Shown piece after piece: positions 1 to 13,010 of a DNA stretch of 64,000 nt. The translations under genes were made by a program, and so were the position numbers. A model generated the notes under the pieces. It saw nothing but the letters and a program-made list of their open reading frames with translations, was not told the DNA's origin and did not search any database. How positions within the stretch are numbered: position 1 is the first letter of the stretch; every line of letters begins with the position of its first letter. Source of the DNA: Nomia melanderi. Its lineage: Eukaryota; Arthropoda; Insecta; Hymenoptera; Halictidae. The stretch covers positions 1,302,001 to 1,366,000 of the forward strand of contig NC_135008.1 in NCBI RefSeq assembly GCF_051020985.1, in the 5' to 3' direction.

Positions 1-1627
1 TTCGCCGGTGAAATCCCACGGGAGAATCCGAGCATGATTAGTCGAATCGTTTCTCGCGCGGAGAACGCGCCGATTGTTTTCAAGCGCGTGCCGAATGAAA
101 AAGAATGGAAACCCAACGGCCATCGTTGCCGCTTCATCGTTCTCGCGCCGCGTATAATTGCGCGAACGTGATTCGAGCCCCTCGCTCGCTCGCCAATATA
201 ATTAACCGCGTAAAACGAGAACCACAGAGGGAATCGGTGAAATAATACATACCTCCCCTCCCCTTCCGCCCCCACGTTCATTTGAAAATACGCGTCCGAA
301 CGAATATCGCGGCATTTTACGCGTCCGTCGGACGCATTGAAATTCGAAACGGCGGAAAGTTCGTCGGAGCTGAATGCTTCCCTCTCATTCAGAGTTTGAT
401 CGTTTGTTTTGCGAATTTATTGTGCTCGGACGGCTGCAGTTTCCCGAGGATCCTTCGCGGAAACTTTTACCTTGATTGTTGCGACTTAGGACAATCGATT
501 TTACGTTTAGACGGAGACATCGGATAGAAATATTTCGAATGTTCGCTGGGGAAACTGATAAACAGAAGGACTGTTGCGTAACTGGGAAAGAAAAACTCGA
601 ATGACGTTCGAGGGAATCGAAGGGGAAACTATTGATTGAATTTGACTTGAGAATCCAGCTCAGAGAATTGATAGACCGTTTTATTAATGAAACGATTGTA
701 TCATTCGAAACTTGGTGCCATTTATTTCGAGTACTGTGTACTTAAGTAATTTACTAAATCGATTTCAATATCTCGTTATGAGGAGAATATCAAAATTTGA
801 TTGATTTGATGCATTGAAATTCATCTCTGCAATTAACTCATTGCGTTCGAACGTCGACATTCCGAGATCAATTGTTCATATTTGGAATATTAAGTCGCAA
901 TGATTGAGTTACTCAAACAACAAGAAATCAGTACTTTCCTCTCTTCCCATTGTTGAAGCAACTGATACATAATTAACCCTCATTTGTTGAAGGTTTTCTA
1001 TATTTCAAAGAAAGTTTTTCAATGGAAATGCTCAACATTTTCTGTGCAAATTAATATATGTTTCTCATTACTTTTTCAAAGAGTGTCGTCAGTATATCGG
1101 AAAACGTTGAATCTATCTAATGAAAAACCTTCGCAAAGGGTTAAAATTGAAAGATAAAATAGAGTATTCGCTGTTGCGTGCATCGAGTTCCTGTAAATTA
1201 CCATCGAAAGGATCGAATTTGCATGATCGTCCGTCGATTCACCCCGACACTGCGGAACATCGCTTAATCGGCTCGTTTGTCTCGATTCGAGCTCGCCACG
1301 GTTGTTCCCTTGTTCGCCGATAACTCGCGCCGCCGCTAATCTCGCTTTAAGTGGAGTGTGCCTTTAGGCTGTCCATAAAAGGTAACGACGCTGCCGGCGC
1401 CTGGGAAAATATAACGGGAAAGTTCGAGCCCGGCGACGGGAGTGGTCGGGTAAAAAGCTCCGCGAGTTGCCGCGACGTTCGTGAAGTACGACGCGAGCAC
1501 GCCGAACTTCTAACGATTTCTTGCGCTTTTTCATCGCGGAATTTTCGGAACGAAGCGCCGCGCGGTGTAACGCGTCGATCGGCGTCGAGGAAAAACAGAA
1601 TTGGACCCTCGGAATTTCATTGCATTG

Positions 1628-1695
1628 TTAACCCTTTGCACTCGAGAGGTGACACCGCTTGATTCGATAACGAAACTATCAAGTTGAATATTTAA
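1628..1695 (-). mobile_element. Truncated piggyBac-like MITE, family A end
   Basis: It begins TTAACCCTTTGCACTCGAGA with a GGTGAC continuation, the inverse of the right end of the full copy at 8834-9068. After about 60 bases it runs into another TTAA element, so only one end remains. Confidence 0.6.
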
Positions 1696-1901
1696 CACTA
1701 GAACTACCTGAGGGGTCAAGTGACCTGATGTCTTCTTTTTGCTATTATTAGAAAGGTAAAAAGGGTGTCTCTGAGAAATTATTAAAGAAATTCATTTACT
1801 ACGCACATTGAATTGTAAATCAATGAAAGTCTGAAGTACTCTTGGAGTTTCTATAGCGAAATTTTAAAGTCAATTGAAGCGCTCGATAGTTTCAGTGTTC
1901 A
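1692..1901 (+). mobile_element. piggyBac-like MITE, family B (CACTAGAACTACC)
   Basis: The left end is TTAACACTAGAACTACC, with a GTCAAGTGAC subterminal palindrome. The right end (GCTCGATAGTTTCAGTGTTC) is a decayed inverse. It is the same family as 27896-28145 and 32353-32541. Confidence 0.6.
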
Positions 1902-4708
1902 TATTTCACATGGAACTCTGCTAACTAATTAATTCACTACTGAAAGAGTATTCCGAATGCAAGGAATTACAAAGAATGCCATTTCTTCGATTGGAACTCC
2001 AGAATTTCAGATGTAATCGATCGTCGAAGTAGAGATGACATTTATTTTCAAAGAAATCCTCGGAAACATTGTCCCTTTAAAAACAAGGTACTTCGACGTC
2101 CTGTTCCTCGTAGCTCACCGTTTACACGAAAGACGTCGTCGTGTTATCCGAAGGTTGCTCGAAGAAGCAACGTCCCCTTGGAAACTAAGAATAGCCAGGA
2201 AAATCTGGCGAAGATAAAATGTGTACCTAGTTGGAATAAGATGCCTCATACACGGCTGTCTAATTACGAGTCAATGGCAGCTACTCAACGTCTAATCCGC
2301 CGCGGTGTATGCGGACTCACGTATGACGGAATTTCTCCGTGAATTTCAATTACATGGCTCGGATGACCTTTTCGCGTCCACTTTGGGCTCTTACTCGCAA
2401 CCGTATACACGGTGCACTGGAACTTCGAGACTAGAACATTCTGCAGCAAGATTGTGAAATAAAGAGACAGAAGATATTTGTCCTAGGGAAAAGGGGAAGA
2501 TGGAAATTGATATTTCACAAATTTAAAAATTCCAATTGACTCGTGTCTCGGTCTTGCTGTTACCGAATTAGTTTCGATGAGTATTCTTCGTAGAAGCATC
2601 TGTAGCTCTCCAGTAATTGTAGAAGTATTAATCGGAAATAGGTAATTTTAAGCAATGTAGTTCTAGTGTTATCATATCTTTCCAAGAGAAAATTAGTATT
2701 GAAATTTACATATTGCTACAATGGAAAAATAATCATTTATTCGTGTATTACTTGAAATTCTCGGACGCTTGACATAAAAATTAGACGAGATTCTCAAATG
2801 CAATTCGAATGCGTATTATATTTGTCTCACCTATAATCTCGTAGCATTCGTCAATGATCAAGGCTTGTGTAACCGGAGCACAGTGCTTGAATAAACAAGA
2901 ATCTCAATTATCGTAGAACGAAGTCCCGCGGATTCACGGTTCTCTTGGAAAGCGGCAGTTCCGAGACACCGTGTAGATACGGAACAGAATACACGTGAAG
3001 TATTCATTCTCCGTGTCAAAGGATTAACGCGGGCGAGTTGTAATTACGGGAGCTACCTTCGGGAGGAGCGAATGTGCTCTTTTCATCTGCAAGGAGCTCA
3101 AATGAAATCTCATCGTTGATTACTGTCGAACAAGGTGTTTCTTCCTTTCACGTGCCGGCGAGGGGAAAATTCAATTCGCGTCGTCTGGGCGGCGCGATAC
3201 AAAGAATCGCGAGGTTCCCACGCGACAGCTTGATTCTATTTCCGCTTCGAGCCGGTTGAGCGGGAACAGTCATCGGAATTAGTCTCTAACTACTACAGTA
3301 ATCTATGAAGAATATTAATAAACACTCGTTGGTAAAAGGTGAAATCAGTAAAATCGAAGACTCCACGCGAGATGGAATAGACAGAAATAAACAAACTAGT
3401 CGGAAGCACTCCGAGTATCAGACGATTCGAATCGAGGCCAGCTCACGAGGATCGACGCGCTGGAAAATACGAATAAGAATGAATACGTAGAATCGAGAAA
3501 TATGGAGTACGGATCCGATGGAAATTCACCGACCGCAGATTTATATATTTCTCGATAGGAAAGGGGAACATCGTTTAGCGTGGGTTGTATTATGATCAAC
3601 CGGGAATCCCATAAAGCGCGGCCGGGGGATCAGCTCTGGGCGAAGAAAAGTGGTAAGCAGTCGGGTGTATCACGTGACGATGAGCACGCCGAATAGCGGC
3701 TCGGAAATATACTAGTAACGTAAAACCTGTTCGAGATATCGTACACAGAAGCGATTCCCTGCTGATGAATAGCTGCGCCTCGGGTTTTATGAATTTACAA
3801 CGTTCCATGTTTATACTGGTTTTAGGATTTGAATCAGTTCTCTGTTGAACTCGGCGCGTTACAAATAAATTGTACGGTTTATTTGGATCGGGACTTTCAG
3901 TGAGAATAGAGTTGATAATATAGTGTGTTAGAGTTAATTAATTGTACTTGGAATTATTGATTTAGATGAGAAATATAGAAAGTAATGTAGAATGTTATAA
4001 TAACTAATATTGAAATGTATCTATCTATATTAATTATAACGATGGAGATCATTTTCGAAGGAGAATTTTACCTCAATTTGAAAAAAGTGATTACTTGAAG
4101 TAATTGTAACTAATAATCAACTGTCTAATTGAACGACAAACGTTATCACTTGCAATTAGGTAATATTTAACTTGATAATTCAATAAAGAAAGTTATTGTG
4201 CCCAAATTCGGTATAGAATAAGAATTTTAGTGCTTAATTGACTTATAATAAGAATTTTAAAGTGACAATAACTCGAGTTTTCCAAGGCTACATTATTTAT
4301 GCGGTGACCCAATAATACGATGCCGAAGGAGGCACTTGGAGGATCCAAGGAAATGATCTCCGACGCGTGATCCCGTTCCGGCAGGGGACGCGTCGCGGAA
4401 ATCGGTTACTCGTTCCACTCGAGTTCGAGTAAACTGACGATGTAAAGCCTCGCAAAGTGGATCGGCCGTTCAGGTCGACACAGCGACACCGGGAGAAGAA
4501 AATTTTCGGCTGAATTATTCAGTGGACGTTATCGGTTGGCTAGCGCGTATTATCATCCGGATATACGGCCGTTGCTATTCATGGAATTCATTATAAACCG
4601 ATCTCCCGTGCAATTCACTTGCCCGACGCAGCTAAAAGTCAAATTTCCGCCGCGAATTAACGGGGAAAATAATATCTGACGTTAATTTCATCGGACAAAA
4701 CGTTCAAC

Positions 4709-4727
4709 CTCTCTCTCTCTCTCTCTT
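4709..4727. repeat. CT microsatellite
   Basis: About nine CT dinucleotides in a row. Confidence 0.9.
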
Positions 4728-7700
4728 TCCGACGTCATCGGGAATAATCGAGATAAACAAGCGAAATTTTTTAGTATAACATTTACTTTCCAATGTTATT
4801 TATAATCGAATAAAACGGTGACAGCTCGGCGTGCGATATCGTTGAATTTTGAACCCCGTATTTATTCAAATACCCTTAATCGACTGAACGAACATTTCAC
4901 CCTTGTCGCTGGGAGAATCGATCAAACTTATCGATGTTAACAATATTTCCACCGGACCTATTGAAACGCACCTTTCAACAATTTCACTGGAAATTATTCT
5001 CCCTTCGATCGTTTGCAATTGACTTTTTGACTCTCCCTATTACGACTACGGAATTAATGATTGTATTTTCAAATTAAACTCCCACACCATCGAAACACTC
5101 TTGTCTTGATTGAACCCAACGAAACTATAAAACTTAAAATTCAGTATTAAACTTTCTATAATCTACCAACACATGGAACATCGAAATAAAATAGTTTCGT
5201 CGCTTAATGTATGCAAGGTATTATTTATATTAATTGTAAAAACTACAATTGATATTTCATCAGAAACAAGGAATATTTCTTGCGAAAAATATTCTCGAAT
5301 GCAAAGGGTTGATGTACGTTGCTGTCCAGCGAAGGGTTCCATAATCAACCTAACGACTCCGTTAATTAACGGAATTTCTCAGTGATTAACAGTTTGCCCA
5401 GTTCGTTCGGAAGTTTCGCGTGTATACACAGGTGGCCAATCCGTCTCCCGGTAATTTCCATAAAATTCGAGCACCCCCCGCCCCCGGTCCATGGTCGCTG
5501 ATCGAAACGAGTATCAGAAGGGATTACGGTGGTCGACGTCGGTGTGATCGGTCTTACCGGGGTCAGCCGTGTCGCGAGAAGGAAATACAACACGTCCGCG
5601 AGCAACTTAGGCGGGGAATTACGGTCGACACGCCCACCGAATTTTTCTCCTGATCGGCCGAGCCGGGTTTACCGTTAACTATCGGCCTGAACTCTCGGAG
5701 ACTCCATCGTCTTGTTCGTTAATCTCTCGCGCTGATGATTAATTCAGAAATTTGAGGCGATCTCGCGCGAGGAGTTTTCGTTTCACCTGTTATGTTTTAG
5801 TCGGGTGTGTACACTAAGCTTGTTTGTTAACAGTGGAACTAGTAAATGAATCGAATGGGGTCATTGTTGAATTCTTTTGTAATTATTGAAAAGGAACAGG
5901 TGATTGTGAAGTTACTAAAGATATTAAGTAATACGTAAGTATGGTAATAGAAAGATAGTTAATTTGGATGTGAAATAATCCAGTGATATTTAAATTCCGC
6001 TTGAAAACTTCACGATGGGGTTGAATCGTGAAACTGTGAAAGTATTGAGATTATTATAGTATATACAGTCATGTGAACAAATAAATGGATGATTTAATTA
6101 AGGCAGTCGTAAAATATACAAGTTAACTTAATATAATCGAAGAGAACGATTCCCATTTACTCCCGATATTACCTTCGATTTATCTTCGACTTCTGATTAA
6201 TCGAGCAGTCGAAGCGAACGCGGTTCAAAATATTTTCAACGGAGACTATGAAACTGAAAAATCCTCCTTATAGCAGCGTCTTTTGTCGTCGATCACGGGG
6301 AATCGTTTTCTCTCGCAAGAAAACCTTCCAATGGGTCGTTTACAACGTGCTTTCAATTTAATCTTATTTCCGCGCTGGGTATCAATTCTGCGGATAAAAA
6401 TGGGGCAAAAACATTCTCGCCGGAGGAATAGAAAGGAGAAGAATGAAATAAACATCCTGCCGTAATATTTCTACCGTTAAAAAATACACTGTACAAAATT
6501 CCCGTCGATTTCGGGCGGAAAGTTTGCCTCGCCGTCGAACTCTTTTGTCGCTTAAAATACGAGTCGGCTATTTTTACGCTAGAATTCCCTAGTATATTAG
6601 AATCGTGATATTCGTTCATAGAATTTCTGCTCGCGCTGTCCATCGGCCGATTAAACTGACAGTCGGCGAAAAAACGCGAGCGGAATTCACGCAGACATTT
6701 TTTTCCCGGGCCGATAGCATCGCGCGTCCCGTTCGGCGACGGTGTCCGGGCGTAGTTTTTAATTAATTCGTCGCTTCTGCACACCATGAAATTAATTTCT
6801 CGTTCAAACACCGCTCCGGGAATTCATTACCGTGAAATATTTTTATCTGGCCGCGTTACTGAACACCTGATATTTTCCACGAAGTTTTTCAGAGTCGATG
6901 ATCGTCGAACTTCGATCGAATTATGCGCAATTGTTACAATTTAAACAGTGGAACTGTTAAAACGGTAGAACTGTGATGTTAATTGTAGTATTAGAGTGAA
7001 ATTATGAAACATCGATATTAAAAGAAACGTTGCAATTGAAGTTCTCAAGGTGCATTCGAGATTTTCTTTGGAAATTCGACGCGCGCAGGGATTCACTCGC
7101 GAGAAAGCGAATTTCGATGATAATCTGCGTCGAGGCGAATACCGAAAGCATCACGATGATTAATTAGACACCTGTCGATAACGAATTCCCACGGTAAAAT
7201 ACGATTTTCTACGTTTGAACCGCGCCGCGAAAAATATTTCCCCGATAAATCCGAATCGGCTCCAGCGGCCGCAGCGCGAATCGTCCGCCGGCTTGAATTT
7301 ATTCAAATTTCGAATCGGCTGCCGCGAAATTCGTCACGTTCGCGCATAATTAGCGACGAGAAATAAAAAAATTCTAGAGGAAGAGAGAGATCATTCGATA
7401 GAAAGGGAGTCAGCGATTGCGCGTCACTGGAACTCGGTTGATCTATATCAACGGAGAATTTACTAAAAATTCAATGAATTAAGTGCAATAATACAATATC
7501 GGTTATTTAAGTATCAACTCGAACAATGGGAACAAGTTTTCCTGAACCCTCGCGCTGTTTTTATTGCAGTAATTTTTCCTCGATAGCTGTCACGGGGTTC
7601 GAGAAACCGTAAACCCTCGAACTTTATGGATTTATAAAGTACACAAGAAAGTTTTCGACTTTCGGAGCACATGTGCGCCGTTCCGAAGACGGATTCGCGT

Positions 7701-8059
7701 TACCTTTTGTGAGAAATGTGTGATCCTACCATGAAGAAAAAGAAAACGTTATTATCCTTTAGATTTGACCTTTATATATCACGTACATACGTCACTGTAT
7801 CTTGTATCTACTTTATTTCTCGAATATGAAATTATCCGTTACCTAATCAATGAAATTACCTATATCAGTTTGACTCGTTAGAACCAAAAATAAAAGAGAA
7901 CGTAACATTGTACACGTAAAATTATTTTAAACCTTTGGTTCATTCCGATCCAGAGTTATCAGCAATCAAAGCCGTCCTCGCGCGGAGTCTCGCCTCGCGT
8001 CACGTCTATAAGCGTCCGGAGGGGAATTTCTAAAACAATATTATTCTTTGTGCTTGCAG

Positions 8060-8618
8060 GCAGCCCCGGTGCATTACCGGTCGCCGTGGGAGGCAGGATA
8101 TCCCGGCGCAGCGAGGAAATATTTGCCTGAATTAAGTGGACGCCGCTCTGATGCCCGTTATCGAGGCCGGGACGCCGAGGAGATGTCTCGAAGACGCCGC
8201 GAGAATCTGTAAATCGTTCGCTGGTGCTCGCGAATCTCGATCGCCCGAGGAGTACACGCGAGACACGGACGAGCCGCGATGTTTCGCGCGCATAAGGGCT
8301 CCGCGGGGAAACGAGGCTTCCGTTTTTTCCGGTGAATTATCGTTCACGCCGGCCGGGACGGCCCTCGGACGCGGCCGTACGCGCGAACGGTATTCATGGC
8401 GATCGATCGGCGCGCCGGTATTATCATGTAAAACGACGGACATGTAAATTCGGGGCGAATCGGCGAGCCGAAGGAACGTAACGCGCGATCGACCGCGTGC
8501 CCGCGATACGGAGAGATTGAGGAGCAACCGATCGAGCGTCGATGATCAGACGCGGGACCCACGTGGACCAGTCAACGCGGCTTGCACGCCGAAAATGCGC
8601 ATCTGCCGTCTGTCTTCG
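8060..8618 (+). other. Candidate noncoding exon
   Basis: A good acceptor (TTCTTTGTGCTTGCAG, ending 8059) and a consensus donor (GTAAGT at 8619) frame a 559-base stretch that is clearly richer in GC than its surroundings. The reading frames inside are short and overlap on both strands, which is what GC-rich sequence gives by chance. It might be a 5' UTR exon of the receptor gene or part of a long noncoding RNA. There is no homology support. Confidence 0.27.
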
Positions 8619-8702
8619 GTAAGTTGATCGATAAGTAGGATGTTTATGGAATTTATTGGGTGGGAGAATGATGTATAGGGTGCAAATGGAATATTGATGT
8701 AT

Positions 8703-8837
8703 TTAACACTAGGTTTATGGGCAATTATTGTACACTACATTCTATTATTCCTAAAAGAATCGATGCTCGTTTATTTAGATTGTGGAAACTGAAAATTTGA
8801 TAGTAGGTAATTGGGGTACATGTAAACCTAATGTTAA
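8703..8837. mobile_element. Small TTAA-flanked MITE, family C
   Basis: The left end is TTAACACTAGGTTTATGG and the right end is its inverse, TAAACCTAATGTTAA. The body is about 127 bp. Its right TTAA is also the left TTAA of the next element. Confidence 0.65.
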
Positions 8838-9068
8838 CCCTTTGCACTCGGAAGTTTTACCACTAAAAATATTTGATTTTCTAATGAGATAAACACGATA
8901 TTTTGTGAAACTAACTCGAAAAATCATACGTACATTCAGAAACAAAGGTGTTTTATTTCAATATTTCTCAAATTGATGCATACGAAGTATAATATTAAAT
9001 ATCAAATTTTATATTTTGACTGTATGAAATCGTGTGGTGAGAGTCACCTCTCGAGTGCAAAGGGTTAA
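8834..9068 (+). mobile_element. Full-length piggyBac-like MITE, family A
   Basis: TTAA flanks both ends (8834-8837 and 9065-9068). The terminal inverted repeats are CCCTTTGCACTCG and CGAGTGCAAAGGG. The body is 227 bp, AT-rich and without coding potential. A TTAA target site and CCC termini are typical of piggyBac-superfamily elements. Relatives occur at 1628, 25870, 34640, 45527 and 60820. Confidence 0.8.
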
Positions 9069-9525
9069 GAAGTTAAGGACGTGTCAGAACCTCGACTGGG
9101 AGGTCGACCGAAGATAGAGCTGAATTCATGACTTTTTTTTAAAAGGGTTGACGTATATATTAAGAATGATACTCCATTAATTGTTCGAGCAGAGGATTTC
9201 GATAAGCGTTTCTGGCATCGTTTCAAACGTCTTTCGAAGAAGATAAGTTTCCGGTTGGAAGAGCGGAACAATTAATGCCGCAGGAAGAACGTGTAATATA
9301 TAAATCAGACGTTCGATAACCTACTAAGCGCGTAGTTCTGCAAACAAGATATATTCTGTCTGTGCAAATATCAGTTGGATCGCGACTGACCGACTTAGTA
9401 CGGAAATTATAGGGGTCCGATCTCTCGGCCGTACGGCGGAACAGGTACGAGAGAGCTCTGGTTCGACGCAGTCCCGCAAATTCCATCGTTCATTTTATAG
9501 TCTGAACATTATCCTCGGATTTCGT

Positions 9526-9901
9526 TTAACCCCTTGCCGTACAACGACCAGTGAGACTCGCGATGAAGATTTCTAAACTAATTTAACCCTCTGTGGGACC
9601 ATGTAACTTAACACAAATCAGTATATTGGCATCTTGTTGAGTATTTCATTCTGCACTCAAAGTGGTGAATAAAATTAAGTAATTAGTGGATATTTATTAA
9701 TTTTGTACTGCATAGATTTTGTTATAATCGTGAACAAAAATTCGGCCCATAGTGGGTTAACAAGAATCAGTGTTGTTCATTTTCAAATGAAATTTCCGCC
9801 TGAAGTAGAATAGAAAATTTTGTTGTATTTCTTACAAATTGTCGATAGTAAAATATTACACGAGCTTAGTAACGAAAGTAGATAGTGCGCCAAGAGGTTA
9901 A
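9526..9901 (+). mobile_element. TTAA element, family E, carrying a nested MITE
   Basis: It has TTAA at both ends, starts CCCCTTGCCGTACAACG and ends CGCCAAGAGG. The second copy at 56037-56452 shares the internal stretches GATTTCTAAACTAATTTAA, GAAGTAGARTGGAAAATTTT and CTTAGTAACGRAAGTA. This copy is interrupted by the element at 9587-9756. Confidence 0.7.
9583..9760 (+). mobile_element. piggyBac-like MITE, family D, nested in family E
   Basis: The body is 170 bp (9587-9756), bounded by TTAA at 9583-9586 and 9757-9760. The ends are CCCTCTGTGGGACC and its imperfect inverse, GGCCCATAGTGGG. The uninterrupted copy of the host element near 56257 has one TTAA at this point, so the insertion duplicated exactly TTAA. 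Confidence 0.8.
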
Positions 9902-10824
9902 TTAAATAAGAAACCGGTACAGCTTCATGGTTTTCATCTGTTCTTCGCTCTTTTTCCTCGGAACTAGCTGTAAATTTTGAAAACTGAACATCGCACCGTA
10001 GACGAGCGACGAATTACTAATTATTCTCGTAATTATCTAATAATTGAGCGTACAACGATGTTATTGTGCAATAACCAATTATACATTCAATTGCAAGTGC
10101 TCGTTAATGAGTTCCTTGGCAATGCGGCCGTGTCAAGAATCCCTTCGATTGCTTTCAGAATTGTTTAACCGAACACGCGACTACTATGTTGACGTATAAT
10201 AATTAATTTTCTATTTAATTGGGAGTACACTAATGGTTCCGTTGTTAAAACGACCACCTTGAAACTAGACGAAATAACTGTACAAATGAAATTCCTTGCG
10301 GCAGACGCAATTTAAAGGAATTATTTAAATTTCTGCTCTCTCCCCGCTTTGAAAAAGCAATTTCACTATACATTGAACAGAAACTGCGTGAACGGGTTAA
10401 TGGTCAATGAAACGGCGCCGTTCGCTGCACAAGCAATCCAGAATCGTGCGTCATTTGCGTGTTCAGCGAAGGTACGTTCATTTTGATTCGATGTAACAAA
10501 CTGTGCCTTCTTTAATGCAAATCCGAACCTTTGACGCTCGGCAACGGCTGAACCGGAAACACTGATACTTCCAACGGCTGGAATATTCTACGACCATCGG
10601 GCGAATGAGTTCATCAGACGATTCAGAAGTTGCTGCCCACTTTTATGCGAACTTTACCGTTGAGTACACCAAAATAAAGCGTAACGTTATAAAAACAATT
10701 AAATATTCACGTTACAGCGATCCACAAAGGCGAAAACGAGCTCTGAAATAATACGGAAACACTCGTTACGGAGATAAAGGGACAAATCCAAAGTTAACTC
10801 TGAAACAATCATGATTTCTCTATG

Positions 10825-10920
10825 TTAATCCTCTGTAGGCCCATGTAACCTTAAAGTCACATATCAGAATATTGGCATCTTGTTGATTTATTCCATTCTG
10901 CACTCAAAGTGGCGAATAGA
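10825..10920 (+). mobile_element. Family D MITE, left part only
   Basis: It starts TTAATCCTCTGTAGGCCC and follows the 9583 copy through CAGAATATTGGCATCTTGTT to TCAAGTAAT. Then it changes into sequence resembling the interior of family A (about 10960-11070). Confidence 0.65.
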
Positions 10921-12833
10921 ATCAAGTAATCGGTTAACTTCAATTTTCATCTCAGGCATGAAAGTTTGTCAGTCGCCATTTGATTTGACCCATGGAAATG
11001 ATAAAATTTAGAATTCAATATTAAATTTTATATAGTCCATCGATACATGGAACATGTAAAAAAACACTAATCCATAGCAACGTGGATAGAATCTATAGAA
11101 AACCATGGCGATTCGAGCGACTAAGGTGGAACGGCAATTCCGCGAATTCATTGACGGCCGGATCGAAATTCGCGGCGAGTATGATAGGAGCGTAATCGCG
11201 GCTCACGACAAAGAAAACGACGAGAGTGGAGGGGTCTGGCCGGTGCGCGCGCGTTCCGCGGGTCACGATCGTGCCTTCCGTGACTAGGCAACGTTAATTA
11301 GCGCTTTACTGCTCTTAAGTTCGAGCTTCGCCGGTCCCGGCGGCCGACGCCGTGGCTTTCCGCGCGGAAACTTCGTACGACACCTTGAACCGACGCGATC
11401 ATAACGATTCCATTCGCGGAACTGGCTCGTTCACGGGATAATCCCTTATCGATTCGCGAGTTCGTCGCGTTTGGATTCTTCGTGCGTCGGGTCGCGTCGA
11501 TTAACCCTTAATTGCCGAGCCGGCGAGACCCGGGGACTCCATGAATTTTCCTCGTTAACCCATTCGCGCGGTATTTAGTATGTGCTCGCCGCAGCCGAGA
11601 CGCGTTAAGTAATTTCGTAATCAGCTGGAACGATGGTAACTGGGAATGCGTGTAATCGGCGCGTGTATAGTTGGAAGTGGTTCGTTGCGAATGTTGTCAG
11701 TAATTACGAACTAACGCAGGTGAAATCGTTCTCGAGTCGCTCAATACGTTTTCTAAATTATGTATTGGATGCTTAAATAATAGAGAATAAAGAAGTTTGA
11801 GTAGTTAAATCGTTTGTTTACGACTTGGTTTCACAAATATGGAAGTTTCATTTCGACGAAGCGTCGACTTCGACTGTAAAGGGTGAATTATCAGCGATTA
11901 AAAAATTGGGATATGTTGAAATTCTGTAAGAGTTAATCTTGCAATGCAAAGATTGCACTAGCGAATGACTGACACTCGTTCCTATTCGTCTTCGCCACGA
12001 AAGAATAAGTGTTACGTGAACTCGAGATTTCCTAGACAGTGGACGTGTTACAATTTACAGTCCCACGGCGGAACGGGACGAAAATTGGAAGACTTCTCCC
12101 CGGGTGATATAACCACCATTTGTTTAGCACTACACCTTACAACTTTTGTTCGAAGCATTTGTTCGTATCACGAGTCACGTCTTATGAAGTGTACGTACTT
12201 TCGAAGTTATCGAGTTTTGTCCAGAAAACGGCTTGTTTTCTTCTGAATCCCCGCCGAAGCCTGTTAAAAGCCTCTTAAGCTTGTTTACCATATATAGAAC
12301 GTATCGCGGGGCTACCTAAAACTCGGTCCCGGCTCAATTCGCCAAACAATACGCCCATCAGCCGCAGATACATTAAGAGCTAAGTGCTCCCAGAAGCCAG
12401 ACACGAGATCGTTCGCTCGCTCCACCTTCTCCGCGAGGTTGCACCGAAGGTACACGTACTTATGTATGTAGCTACCTACAGTTACCCGCAAAAGTATCAG
12501 CCCGACCACTTGCGTACGATACTTTACATGTTCAACGAGTAGTATCGAAGTCTCTGACTCGTATACTTTGAATTCGGACAGATTCGATTAAGAAATTATG
12601 TACGATTACTGAAAAATATACTGAAAGAAAGATTACTTAACCGATTGTGAATGTTGTTCGGTTCTTTCGACTTCAATCATATAGAATATAGAATATAGAA
12701 TTGTATAGAATATTCTAGATTCGATTAACATGGATATGATTACAATATCAAGATCAAACTCACAGAAAATCAATTTAAACTAGAATATTTCAAAGCCTTA
12801 AACAATATCGTAAAGAAAGAGTTATAAAGAATT

Positions 12834-13010
12834 CGTTGCAGGTAACTTGGCACTCTCGTTTCACTGGTCAGATTCAAACGCGCGCCTAATTGGCTGAGGC
12901 GCTCACGCCCACCAATCGAGTGTCGCGACGAGTCGTCTACAGACTCGCGATTGGATTTCTCAGGCGACTGTCTCCGCCCCTATGACGTCACGAGTGCCAG
13001 GTTTCCAACG
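12834..13010 (+). mobile_element. Promoter-like MITE, copy 1 (CRE, GC box, CCAAT)
   Basis: This is the reverse-complement partner of 22023-22202. The left end reads CGTTGCAGGTAACTTGGCACTC and the right end is its imperfect inverse. The CRE octamer (12983-12990), the GC box (as CCGCCCC) and the CCAAT motifs are all kept despite scattered changes elsewhere. A GC-rich stretch follows, but I recognise no gene there. Confidence 0.7.

Larger units (their letters stand above)
1..8059. other. No gene seen; AT-rich sequence with scattered repeats
   Basis: All reading frames here are short, unrecognised and lack convincing splice context. Noted contents are two adjoining TTAA-type elements (1628-1901), a CT microsatellite (4709-4727) and a degenerate internal fragment of the CCCTTTGCACTCG MITE family near 5130-5210. 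The 152-codon minus frame at 6353-6811 has no recognisable motif. Confidence 0.6.
8619..12833. other. No gene seen; mobile-element cluster, then unannotated sequence
   Basis: Apart from the TTAA elements listed at 8703-9901 and 10825-10920, this stretch has only short unrecognised frames. A GC-rich island occurs at about 11300-11600. An imperfect ATAGA-type microsatellite lies near 12680-12705. Confidence 0.55.

Noticed and set aside
6353..6811. 152-codon minus frame
   Set aside because: No recognisable motif, no splice or homology support; length is compatible with chance.
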